A DNA stretch of 64,000 bases from Guadua angustifolia (taxonomy: Eukaryota; Streptophyta; Magnoliopsida; Poales; Poaceae): positions 62,001 to 126,000 of the forward strand of contig JAYEVE010000527.1 of the NCBI GenBank assembly GCA_036346375.1. The letters run 5' to 3'. Under the pieces are notes generated by a model. It had not been told where the DNA came from. It searched no databases and worked only from the letters and a program-made list of their open reading frames with translations. Position 1 is the stretch's first letter. The number at the start of each line of letters is the position of its first letter. Positions 45,300-55,709 of this stretch are shown one piece after another. The position numbers and the translations under genes were made by a program.

Positions 45300-47630
45300 T
45301 GTAACACCCTGGCACCTCCAGTGCCCCGAATGTTACCTCCTAAATTTACCACAATCACAAATCACTAGAGGAGGGCAACCCAACGACTTGAACAAGCTAA
45401 AAGAGGCCGAACTTACTAAAAATTTCGGCAGCACCTCCTCTAAAATTAGGACATCCACTCAGCAGACAAAAGAGATCAATTGATAATGAAAACATAACAA
45501 AGCCATTCACAATCAACCAACCATCATAAACTGCCATGGCAACTACTAGTCATCATGATTTGCTAAGCAAGTATCTGAGGATACGATATACGCAAAAGAC
45601 TGGCGCTACATCATACAACTAAGGTTTATAGTCCTAAACATTCCTCCATTACTTACAATTTATCCCAACCAAAAGAAAACAAGTTCATCACCATCACCAC
45701 TATAACCAAAAGTAAGGATATTGTCCTAATCTAGCTACATGAAGTCATCGTGAGTGAAGTGAGCTAGCCCATCTCCCAAAATATCGCCTTGGAGTTACCT
45801 AGAATGAAACATCAAACTCAAGTGTGAGCTCATCACTCAGCAAAGTGCAATGTAAAAAAAAATAATTAAAGTGGACATGTAGCAATTATACATATGAACT
45901 ACATGACTTTAAGCATACAAGGAATGTAACTCACGAGTTATCATCCAAATCAACTCATTAGGCTTTTACTCACAATCACAATTATGCAATGCATCATGCA
46001 TGCTCATGAATGCAACCATCCTTGGCTCATACGGTATTGCCGGATGCACGCCCGTCGGCATGCACCCTCTCATCCCTCCCATCCCGTGGAGGGGCCTACT
46101 CTTACTGTCTCGCTCCCATTCACCTCGATGAATAGGACTACGAGGTAGGACTTTTGTGCTCACTACGGGTGAGCACCGAGGCCCGCATCAACATGGGACG
46201 CCCCGTCCATTATGAATGCATGAATGTAAATGGGTACACATGGATCACATCTTCATTCATTTCTAATCATTATAGCAAACCATAACCAAAAGCATCTCAC
46301 AGATAAATCTTACTTTCATAAACCGCCATTTGCAACAATCTATCCGAGTTCTCAATTAAGACATCAGTATCATTGTTTTCATATGAGTAAGGTCCTAATT
46401 AGTATTAAACATTTACAATACCACAACATGCATATCACATTACACTTGCCTTCAACCACGAGGAGGAGGATGGCGAAAAGTTGAAGCCTCTTCGAAGCTT
46501 ACTCCCCTGGAAAACAATTGAAAACTCAAATTTCACATCCTAGATAAACCCCACAATTGAACTCACAACTCCCTACTACACCCGGACACGTACAAGACCC
46601 AAAACCCCGGCGAGTGGAGAATCCGGACAGCGCGCAGCAAAACGGAGCTCGCTGAAATCCCAAATTCAGGACCTTGACTTCCAAATAGCATAACTTTTGA
46701 TTGACTCAACGGATTTTCGCGTTCTAATACTCGAAACGACCGCAAGGAGATGAACTACGCAGATAACATAGCCATTCACCTGGCCAAGGCACCAGCTGAT
46801 CCCAGATTGACGATGAACAGAGAGTACCGACCACTTGGCACAATCTGGACAGTCCTCACGGAAACATCCATAACTTCCAAATGGCTGGGCCAAACCCTGA
46901 TTTCTTGAGCTCTATATAAACTTAAGAACACTAGCTTCGTTTTTCTCTATAGCCAACCTAACACGAGAAGTCCCGAACTTACTCAAATCGCTAACTCAAC
47001 TCAGCCCTTTGCTCAGCCCACAGCCAAAAAGGGCAGCTCCTCCAATCTAGAGCACTCCTCCCTCCCAAAAATCCAACCCTAGGAACCTTGGGCTAAATAC
47101 AACCAGGAGGAAAAAAAATCCCAAAACTGAAATCCCTAGCTTTCCTTACCTCACCTGCCACCAAGGAGGAGGACCGGCCTGGACAGCAGAGGGGCGGCGC
47201 GCAGGAGCCCAGCAGGGAGGCGATGGCCGGAGGAGAAGATGAGTTGTCGCCTGGGAAGGGGAGGGTGGCAGCAGCAGCCGGCAGCACTAGGCAAGAGAGG
47301 CGCTGGCTCAGCAGCCCCTTCGGCAGGAGAGCAGCACCTGGGCTCGGGCTGGCAGGGAAGAAAAGGAGTGGCGCACAGCAGACTAGAAAAAAAATCGGCA
47401 AGGGCAGAGATTTGGGAGCAATGCCAGCCACACGTTTTGAAAAGGAGAGGGTAGGGTAGGTGAAAAGTGAGTGGAGGGGGAGAAATTCCAAAAAGACCCC
47501 TCCCAACCCATTAAAATCAGAAATTCCTAACCCTCCCGAATGGTCAACCACCTCTGAGAATACCTGCCAGACAGCCCCAACCCGCCCTACTGAAGGCACA
47601 AAGGTTGGGGCGAGGTTTCGCGATATTACA
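45300..47630 (-). repeat. 3' LTR (element orientation) of minus-strand Gypsy element
   Basis: It matches 52718-55041 almost base for base. The main difference is around 47290-47350. Short open frames inside (46230-46484, 47223-47459) recur in the other copy and are not genes. Confidence 0.95.
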
Positions 47631-47643
47631 CTCTCCCCTCCTT
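47631..47643 (-). promoter_or_regulatory. Polypurine tract of minus-strand Gypsy element
   Basis: On the minus strand AAGGAGGGGAGAG directly abuts the left LTR, marking it as the 3' LTR. Confidence 0.8.
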
Positions 47644-47699
47644 AAAAGGAATTCGACCCCGAATTCCACGGTCACTAACGAATAAGACGAATAGCCCGC

Positions 47700-48293
47700 A
47701 GAAATTAACTTACAACATATACCTGATAGGAACAACTCTGGATACTTCTCACGCATGTGAGATTCTAGTTCCCAAGTCGCTTCCCGCTCGGATTGATGGG
47801 ACCACAAGACCTTGACAAACTTCAGCGTTCTCTTTTTCAATACCCGCTCTGACTCGTCCATGATTCGCACTGGCCGAGACTCGAAGGTGAGATCCTGATC
47901 AATTGCCAAGGGCTCAAAAGGGACAACCAAATTTGGATCATGCAGGAACTTCCTCAGCATAGACACATGGAAAACATTGTGTACTCCGCGCATCGATTCG
48001 GGAAGTTCCAACCGATAGGCCACCTTCCCTACTCGGGCGCTAATAGGGAATGGCCCAACGTACCTCGGGCTAAGCTTCCCTTTCGGTCCAAACCGAACAA
48101 CACCTTTAGTGGGAGACACCCTCAGCAACACGTTGTCCCCCACCTCAAACTCCAAATCTCGCCTCCTCACATCAGCATAACTCTTTTGTCTACTCTGGGC
48201 TGCAAGAAGGTTTTGCCTCACCTCTGCCACTCGCTCAACAGTTCTTGAACCCAATCTGGGCCAAGGGCGCCCTTTCCCCCGGCATCCCAACAT
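47700..48293 (-). pseudogene. Integrase C-terminus and chromodomain of minus-strand Gypsy element
   Basis: The frame reads VLLRVSPTKG, KLSPRYVGPF, VFHVSMLRKF and then RPVRIMDES with KVLWSHQSEREATWELE and YPELF. This is the usual tail of chromovirus integrase: a GPY/F-type module followed by a chromodomain that binds histone marks and guides insertion. It overlaps the main integrase frame by a frameshift near 48250. The exact end is uncertain because the open frame runs on into the LTR. Confidence 0.9.
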
Positions 48294-49198
48294 AGGGGAG
48301 CGACACTTCGCCCATAAAGCACCTCATAAGGAGCAGCTCGAATACTTGCCTGAAAGCTATTATTATATGCAAATTCAGCAAGAGGTAAATGGTCTTCCCA
48401 ACTACCCTTCCACGCCAAGATGCATGACCTGAGCATATCCTCCAAAGTCTGAATGGTACGCTCAGACTGTCCATCCGTCTGCGGGTGGAATGCAGTGCTA
48501 AGACGGAGATGAGTGCCCAAAGCACTCTGCAAACCCTCCCAAAATTTGGAGACAAACTTTGCGTCACGATCAGATACGATTGTCTTGGGTACACCATGAA
48601 GTCTCACTATTTCCTGCACATAAATAGGAGCCAAATCGCTAGCTAAGTTCGTGGTGCGAATGGGAATGAAGTGAGCAGACTTGCTGAAACGATCCACAAT
48701 AACCCATATAGCATCCTTCCTCGTCAGTGCAGGGTAGACCAACCACAAAATCCATGGATATATCATCCCATGGCCAAGCAGGACTTCCAGGTGAAGCAAT
48801 CGGCGGGGCGCTTATGCTCCGCCTTCACCTTGACAAACTCCACAAGATGCTACAAACTGAGCAATGCCAACCCTCATCCTTTTCCACCAAAAGCACCTTT
48901 TCAAATCCCGATACATTTTAGTCTCACCAGGATGAACTGTATACGGGGTGCTATGAGCTTCCTTCAGAATGTCATCCTTAACTTGAGACTTTTGAGGCAC
49001 ACAAAGGCGGCCTCTAAACCTCAGAGCGCCAATCTCATCCACGCTGAAATCTCCAATCTTGCCCTCAGCAATGCGCTTCCTCACTTGTTGGAGCATCCGG
49101 TCATGCTGTTGTGCCTCACGCTGCACGCCGAATTGCAGACTCGGGATCATTTGAGTCTCGGCTTGCATGGTGCCAACAAAACAATATGAGATTCCCAA
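48218..49198 (-). pseudogene. Integrase core of minus-strand Gypsy element
   Basis: Two frames cover it. The first (49198-48812) has the HHCC zinc-binding part with HPGETKMYRDLKRCFWW and CGVCQ. The second (48799-48218) has WVIVDRFSKSAHF, IVSDRDAKF and AFHPQTDGQSERTIQ, giving the D, D, E catalytic set. A frameshift lies near 48805. Integrase joins the cDNA to chromosomal DNA. It follows RNase H, as in all Gypsy elements. Confidence 0.93.
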
Positions 49199-49223
49199 AT
49201 GCTCAAAATCAGTTATGAGACAA

Positions 49224-49562
49224 TTAAGGGCAGGAGGCAGCGCCTTTGGCTAAAACATCCGCCACAACATTAGCTTTCCCCGGATGATACTGAATGGTGA
49301 GATCATAGTCTTTTATCAACTCCAACCACCTTCTCTGTCTCAAGTTCAAATCTTTCTGAGTGAAAATGTATTTGAGGCTTTTGTGGTCAGTGAAGATATC
49401 ACAGATTAGCCATCTGAGATAATGTCTCCAAATCTTCAAGGCAAAGACCACGGCGGCTAGCTCTAGATCATGGGTTGGGTAATTCTGCTCATGCATTTTC
49501 AGTTGCCGTGATGCATAAGCAATAACCTTGCCCCCTTGCATAAGCACACAACCAAGGCCCAC
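49224..49562 (-). pseudogene. RNase H of minus-strand Gypsy element
   Basis: It reads GLGCVLMQGGKVIAYASRQL, then NYPTHDLELAAVVFALKIWR and FTDHKSLKYIF, the plant Gypsy RNase H with its glutamate and aspartate motifs. It begins within the domain because the upstream part is frameshifted near 49600-49660. Confidence 0.92.
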
Positions 49563-49599
49563 ATGAGAAGCATCAGAATAAATGGTGAAACGCTCTCCT

Positions 49600-50622
49600 G
49601 GCTCAGGAAGAGTGAGAACAGGCGATCACCGATTTGTCCTTCAAGGTGCGAAGCTGCGCTCACGATCGGCGAGACCATTGGAATTTCACTCCCTTTCGAG
49701 TCAATTGAGAAAGTGGCTTAGCAATGAGGGAGAAGTCTTGAACAAAGCGGCGATAGTAGCCAGCCATCCCAAGGAAACTACGCACTTCTTTAACATTAGA
49801 AGGCCTCTTCCAATCCACAATGGTAGAAACCTTCCTAGGATCAACAGATATGCCTTCCTGGTTGATGATATGACCAAGGAATCCCACTTCCGAAATCCAA
49901 AATTCACACTTTTTAACTTTGGCATAGAATTGATTCTCCTCAGCGAATGAAGCACAAGCCTCAAATGCGAGCATGCCCCTCTTGACTTGGAGTAGATTAA
50001 AATATCATCGATGAACACTACTACAAAATCATCAAGATACTCATGTAGCAAATTGTTCATCGTCTCCATAAAAACAGCGAGGGCATTGGTTAAACCAAAG
50101 GACATAACCTTATATTCATAATGCCCATACCTAGTGGAGAAAATTGTTTTCTCAATATCTTGCTCCCTCACACGAATTTGATTATAACCCGATTGAAGAT
50201 CAATCTTAGAAAACACCTTTGCTCCTTCAATTGGTCAAACAAATCTTCGATGCGAGGTAGAGGGTATTTGTTCTTGATGGTCACCAAATTGAAACACGAT
50301 AATCTACACACATACGCCAACCTCCATCTTTCTTAGCAACAAAAAGGACAGGCGCTCCCCATGGTGACACACTACGTTGGATCAACCCTTAGACAACAAG
50401 TCGTCAATTGCTTCTTGACTCCTCTTGAAAAGGACGAGCCAGCGATAAGGCGCCAAAGAAATAGGTCGCGCCGGGACAAGATCAATCCGAAATTCCACAT
50501 CCTTCTTGGCGGCAACCAGGCGGTTCATCGGAAACACATCGACAAATTCCTTCACCACGAGAATCTCCTCAATAGTTCTTTGTATTGGTTGGTTTTTACG
50601 ACATGGCCAAAGTACCCTGATT
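49600..50622 (-). pseudogene. Reverse transcriptase of minus-strand Gypsy element
   Basis: The main frame (50216-49701 and 49974-49660) reads FSKIDLQSGYNQIRV, FSTRYGHYEY, FGLTNA and FIDDILIYS, so the catalytic FIDD motif near 50005-50015 is intact. The thumb region continues with FLGHIINQEGISV and PSNVKEVRSFLGMAGYYRRF in another frame. The N-terminal part (50217-50622) is broken by frameshifts and runs into the protease region. Confidence 0.92.
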
Positions 50623-51378
50623 TTAACATCTGACGGCCAAGAAATAAACTAGCTTGGCACAAAGAGGAGTTGGAGGGTACACCACCTGAAAAACCAACTC
50701 AACCCCTGAGGATGCCTGCAAGGTAACTGTTTTCCAGTAGCAACAAATTTTGGCGCGGTATTGATGCAACCAATCCATGCCCAAGATAACATCGAACGGG
50801 GCCAACTGGATAACCATCAGATTAGCAAAGAAATCCTCATCATCAATGGTAATAGTGCAACCCGGGCATACCATTGAACTTGAAATAAGACCACTAGGAG
50901 AAGTAACCACCACAGACTTAGCAATACACTGCATCCCCAACTTAGCCCTTCTAGCAAACTCAATCGACACGAAAGAATAGGATGCTCCTGAATCAAAAAG
51001 AACAAAAGCATCAGCTGAATTCACAAGTAGAGTACCTGCCACCACATCTGGGCGTCCAAGCGCCTCGGCGATCGGCGAGTATAGACTCTGAGTGGCGCGG
51101 GACGGCGGAGCCCCGACACCTGCGGGAGGCTGCACAGGCTCTCGGAGGTGGTGCAACAAAGCGAGGAGCCAGCAGTGGGGCTGCCAAGCATGGTGGTGCC
51201 ACTGTGAAGGCTGGAAGAACCGGAGTTGACCAACATCTGAAGCTGATCCTTGGAAGAAGCACTCGAGTCGGGGTGGGTGGTACTGGCTCCCATTTGATGA
51301 TCTTGTTGGGATTCGGCCAGGCACACCGCTCCATATGGCGGGGCGACCACAATGATGACATTCCCAGACCAAACACAC
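50623..51378 (-). pseudogene. Protease region of minus-strand Gypsy element
   Basis: It contains VLFDSGASYSFVS (near 50990), the aspartic protease active site, followed by FDVILGMDWLHQY, the typical second half of the RVP_2-type domain. It cuts the polyprotein into mature parts. It is preceded by gag with a frame change and followed by reverse transcriptase. Confidence 0.9.
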
Positions 51379-52439
51379 TCATGTGTATGCCCACCACCGC
51401 ACTTGAAACAAATCATACTTTGCCTGGAGCAGGCGAAAAGCCCTGCTGTTGGAAGGGCGATGAAGATGAGCGAGGGTTCTTTGCCTTGGTTCCGAGGAGG
51501 AACCTTGTCCCCCCTTAGGTTTCTTGGAAGGAGGTCGCTGAAAGGACCCACCTCCCCCACCAAAACCTCTCTTCTGCCCACCACCAGGAGCTTCAGAAAC
51601 TCCTGTACCACCAGAAAGGAACTTTTCTTTGGAAAGCTCCAACTCAAGCTCCATGCCCTTAGCTTGATCCACCACAGTTGCAAAATCACGGGGAACTGTG
51701 GCTCCCATGACCACTCTGAATTCCTGGTTGAGACCTCTACGGAACCTTCGAGCCTTCTCTTGATCATTCGATGCCCTTTGTAGGAATAAAGCGGACAATA
51801 TTGTTGAACTCCCTCTCATAATCCGCCACCGACTTCTTGCCTTACAGGAGAGGGTGGATAAAGTACTCCATCCTCTCAAGAAAGGACTCGGGTAAAACTT
51901 GGCTTGAAAGTGGTGGGCCGAAATCCTCCCATGTGGTGGCCCAAGAGTGGGGGCCCTTGCTGCAGAACCCCTCCCACCGGATATCCGCTTGGCCTTTCAA
52001 GCTGAAGGCCCAAAGCGAGCCTTCAGGCAAGCGTCATCTCTAGGACCTCAAGCGCCTCTCCAAATCGGAGCCAATCTGCAGATTGGACGGTGTGCTGTTC
52101 CAATCAAAAGTATCCAGGCGGAGGGACATCCACTCCCGGAGGCTCATCCTAGCCTCCGGCCTCTGAGGCGGCTGAGGGGCTCTGCGGTGGAGGCACCGAT
52201 GAGGAGGCACTGAGCAGCCGGCGTAACTCCTGCACCTCCTTTGCAGCGCCTGCACTGGGCCAAGGTGGCGACCTCAACCCCAGACTCTGTTGCAGGGACA
52301 CCCTCTGAGCAGTGCGGAGCATTGAGCGAACCGCTTCCCTCGACCAGCGACTCGGCGACACCACGAGGTGGGTATCGCCCACCTCGACCACGGCCTCGAC
52401 GGCCACCACGACCGGAGGGCGGCCTCTACCCCTCGGCAT
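51379..52439 (-). pseudogene. gag of minus-strand Gypsy element
   Basis: The ATG at 52439-52437 begins MPRGRGRPPV, a common start of chromovirus gag. A gag core with KARRFRRGLNQEFRVVM lies near 51750 and a zinc-knuckle-like ICFKCGGGHTHECVW near 51400; the spacing in that knuckle is short by two residues, so it may be damaged. At least two frameshifts separate the parts (near 52150 and 51880). Confidence 0.85.
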
Positions 52440-52703
52440 AGCTACAACCACCACAATCTAACATCAGCACAAAACTCAGTACAACAACATACTAACATTT
52501 CATCTATCTAGAACATAAAACAGATAGAACAATAAAGCGCGATGCAATGATTTACCATACCCTTCCTATTGTGCTCCAAGTGTGTCAAAATTTTACTTAG
52601 TCAGCCTATAACAAGTTTTAAATTTATTTACCCAAAGCAACATCTAAAGAGTAAATGCACCTAGGCCTTGTCTCTAGGTTTATAGACCACGGACCTAACG
52701 CCC

Positions 52704-52715
52704 GCTCTGATACCA
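52704..52715 (-). promoter_or_regulatory. Primer-binding site of minus-strand Gypsy element
   Basis: TGGTATCAGAGC on the minus strand, two bases inside the right LTR, identifies that LTR as the 5' LTR. Confidence 0.92.
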
Positions 52716-52717
52716 AC

Positions 52718-55041
52718 TGTAACACCCTGGCACCTCCAGTGCCCCGAATGTTACCTCCGAAATTTACCACAATCACAAATCGCTAGAGGAGGGCAACCCA
52801 ACGACTTGAACAAGCTAAAAGAGGCCGAACTTACTAAAAATTTCGGCAGCACCTCCTCTAAAATTAGGACATCCACTCAGCAGACAAAAGAGATCAATTG
52901 ATAATGAAAACATAACAAAGCCATTCACAATCAACCAACCATCATAAACTGCCATGGCAACTACTAGTCATCATGATTTGCTAAGCAAGTATACAGGGAT
53001 ACGATATACGCAAAAGACAGGCGCTACATCATACAACTAAGGTTTATAGTCCTAAACATTCCTCCATTACTTACAATTTATCCCAACCAAAAGAAAACAA
53101 GTTCATCACCATCACCACTATAACCAAAAGTAAGGATATTGTCCTAATCTAGCTACATGAAGTCATCGTGAGTGAAGTGAGCTAGCCCATCTCACAAAAT
53201 ATCGCCTTGGAGTTACCTAGAATGAAACATCAAACTCAAGTGTGAGCTCATCACTCAGCAAAGTGCAATGTAAAAAAAAATAATTAAAGTGGACATGTAG
53301 CAATTATACATATGAACTACATGACTTTAAGCATACAAGGAATGTAACTCACGAGTTATCATCCAAATCAACTCATTAGGCTTTTACTCACAATCACAAT
53401 TATGCAATGCATCATGCATGCTCATGAATGCAACCATCCTTGGCTCATACCGGTATTGCCGGATGCACGCCCGTCGGCATGCACCCTCTCATCCCTCCCA
53501 TCCCGTGGAGGGGCCTACTCTTACTGTCTCGCTCCCATTCACCTCGATGAATAGGACTACGAGGTAGGACTTTTGTGCTCACTACGGGTGAGCACCGAGG
53601 CCCGCATCAACATGGGACGCCCCGTCCATTATGAATGCATGAATGTAAATGGGTACACATGGATCACATCTTCATTCATTTCTAATCATTATAGCAAACC
53701 ATAACCAAAAGCATCTCACAGATAAATCTTACTTTCATAAACCGCCATTTGCAACAATCTATTCGAGTTCTCAATTAAGACATCAGTATCATTGTTTTCA
53801 TATGAGTAAGGTCCTAATTAGTATTAAACATTTACAATACCACAACATGCATATCACATTACACTTGCCTTCAACCACGAGGAGGAGGATGGCGAAAAGT
53901 TGAAGCCTCTTCCAAAGCTACTCCCCCTGGAAAACAATTGAAAACTCAAATTTCACATCCTAGATAAACCCCACAATTGAACTCACAACTCCCTACTACA
54001 CCCGGACATGTACAAGACCCAAAACCCCGGCGAGTGGAGAATCCGGACAGCGCGCAGCAAAACGGAGCTCGCTGAAATCCCAAATTCAGGACCTTGACTT
54101 CCAAATAGCATAACTTTTGATTGACTCAACGGATTTTCGCGTTCTAATACTCGAAACGACCGCAAGGAGATGAACTACGCAGATAACATAGCCATTCACC
54201 TGGCCAAGGCACCAGCTGATCCCAGATTGACGATGAACAGAGAGTACCGACCACTTGGCACAATCTGGACAGTCCTCACAGAAACATCCATAACTTCCAA
54301 ATGGCTGGGCCAAACCCTGATTTCTTGAGCTCTATATAAACTTAAGAACACTAGCTTCGTTTTCTCTATAGCCAACCTAACACGAGAAGTCGAACTTACT
54401 CAAATCGCTAACTCAACTCAGCCCTTTGCTCAGCCCACAGCCAAAAAGGGCAGCTCCTCCAATCTAGAGCACTCCTCCCTCCCAAAAATCCAACCCTAGG
54501 AACCTTGGGCTAAATACAACCAGGAGGAAAAAAATCCCAAAACTGAAATCCTAGCTTTCCTTACCTCACCTGCCACCAAGGAGGAGGACCGGCCTGGACA
54601 GCAGAGGGGCGGCGCGCAGGAGCCCAGCAGGGAGGCGACGGCCGGAGGAGAAGATGAGTTGTCGCCTGGGAAGGGGAGGGAGGCAGCAGCAGCCGGCAGC
54701 ACTAGGCAAGAGAGGCGCTGCTCAAGACCTCTTCGGAGGAGCAGCAGCACTGGCTCGAGCTGGCAGGGAAGAAAAGGAGTGGCGCACAGCAGACTGGAAA
54801 AAAAATCGGCAAGGGCAGAGATTTGGGAGCAATGCCAGCCACACGTTTTGAAAAGGAGAGGGTAGGGTAGGTGAAAAGTGAGTGGAGGGGGAGAAATTCC
54901 AAAAAGACCCCTCCCAACCCATTAAAATCAGAAATTCCTAACCCTCCCGGATGGTCAACCACCTCTGAGAATACCTGCCAGACAGCCCCAACCCGCCCTA
55001 CTGAAGGCACAAAGGTTGGGGCGAGGTTTCGCGATATTACA
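52718..55041 (-). repeat. 5' LTR (element orientation) of minus-strand Gypsy element
   Basis: This 2,324-bp copy of 45300-47630 is followed by TSD GAGGA at 55042-55046. Confidence 0.95.
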
Positions 55042-55365
55042 GAGGAGTATGTCGAGGAGCCGGGAAACTAGGGACAAGCCTTCGTCGGAGCGACTGTGAA
55101 GAAGATAGAGCACCACGAAGATTTATTTTATTCCGCTGTCAAACTTTGTTACTCTGAATATTGTAAGCCCTGTGTGGCAGACTATTGTAAGGATGACCAT
55201 AAGGTCGTACACTCGTTTATATACATGATTGCAATACTTATTTAATATTCCGCTGTGTATGATGTGATATTTAACCCTGTTTAGCCTGTGTGCACTAGCG
55301 CGATTCTGGACTAGTGCAGAATACACAGAGTGTCCGGATTTGCAAATTCGGGGCACGACAGATCA

Positions 55366-55709
55366 GTATCAAAACTTATGTCAAATTGAACTATTATAAG
55401 CTGAATCTGATGCCCTAGTTTAGTGAAATTCATGCTTTGGAATATTGCTAAGTTCTGATAGATGCTCCAACTCTTAATGATCTGATATCTGCTATTTATA
55501 AGAATTCCAAAAATTAAAATTTTAAGGATCTAATATAGTCCAAAAATTCCATAACTGTTGAAAGTTCAGATCATGCACTCATTGAGGGGGAGCACATGCA
55601 TCTACAAATTTCTGTTTATACTCTGTCAAGCTAACTCTGTTTTGTATAATATTTGAGATATTATTAACTGAAAAGGTATGTTGTCATCAATCACCAAAAA
55701 GGGAGAGAC
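55366..55709 (+). other. 3' untranslated end of outer SIRE with polypurine tracts
   Basis: Native outer-SIRE sequence resumes after the solo LTR. It is non-coding. GAGGGGGAGCA at 55584-55594 and AAAAAGGGAGAGAC at 55696-55709 are the third and terminal polypurine blocks; the latter abuts the 3' LTR. Confidence 0.85.

Larger units (their letters stand above)
45300..55041 (-). mobile_element. Chromodomain Gypsy element, full length (minus orientation), nested in solo LTR
   Basis: LTRs of 2,331 and 2,324 bp (45300-47630 and 52718-55041) start TGTAACACCCTGG and end CGATATTACA on the plus strand. The TSD is GAGGA (45295-45299 and 55042-55046). The minus orientation follows from the tRNA-iMet primer-binding site beside the right LTR and the polypurine tract beside the left LTR. 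Gag, protease, reverse transcriptase, RNase H, integrase and chromodomain are all recognisable on the minus strand. The LTRs are nearly identical, so this is probably one of the most recent insertions, and it lies at the deepest nesting level. Frameshifts in gag and pol still make it inactive. Confidence 0.95.
42132..55360 (+). mobile_element. Solo LTR of the long-LTR Gypsy family, split by another element
   Basis: It starts TGTAACATCC and ends GGCACGACA, with TSD GATCA on both sides (42127-42131 and 55361-55365). Without the nested element (45300-55041) and its TSD it is about 3.5 kb, similar to the 3.3-kb LTR at 18712-22006, and both share their terminal sequences. No internal region or second LTR exists, so it is a solo LTR left by recombination between two LTRs. 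A TATAAAG at 42685-42691 may be its TATA box. Confidence 0.9.

Noticed and set aside
47223..47459. Plus-strand ORF of 78 codons beginning MAGGEDELS
   Set aside because: It lies inside an LTR, recurs with frame changes in the second LTR near 54640-54865, and has no recognisable domain.
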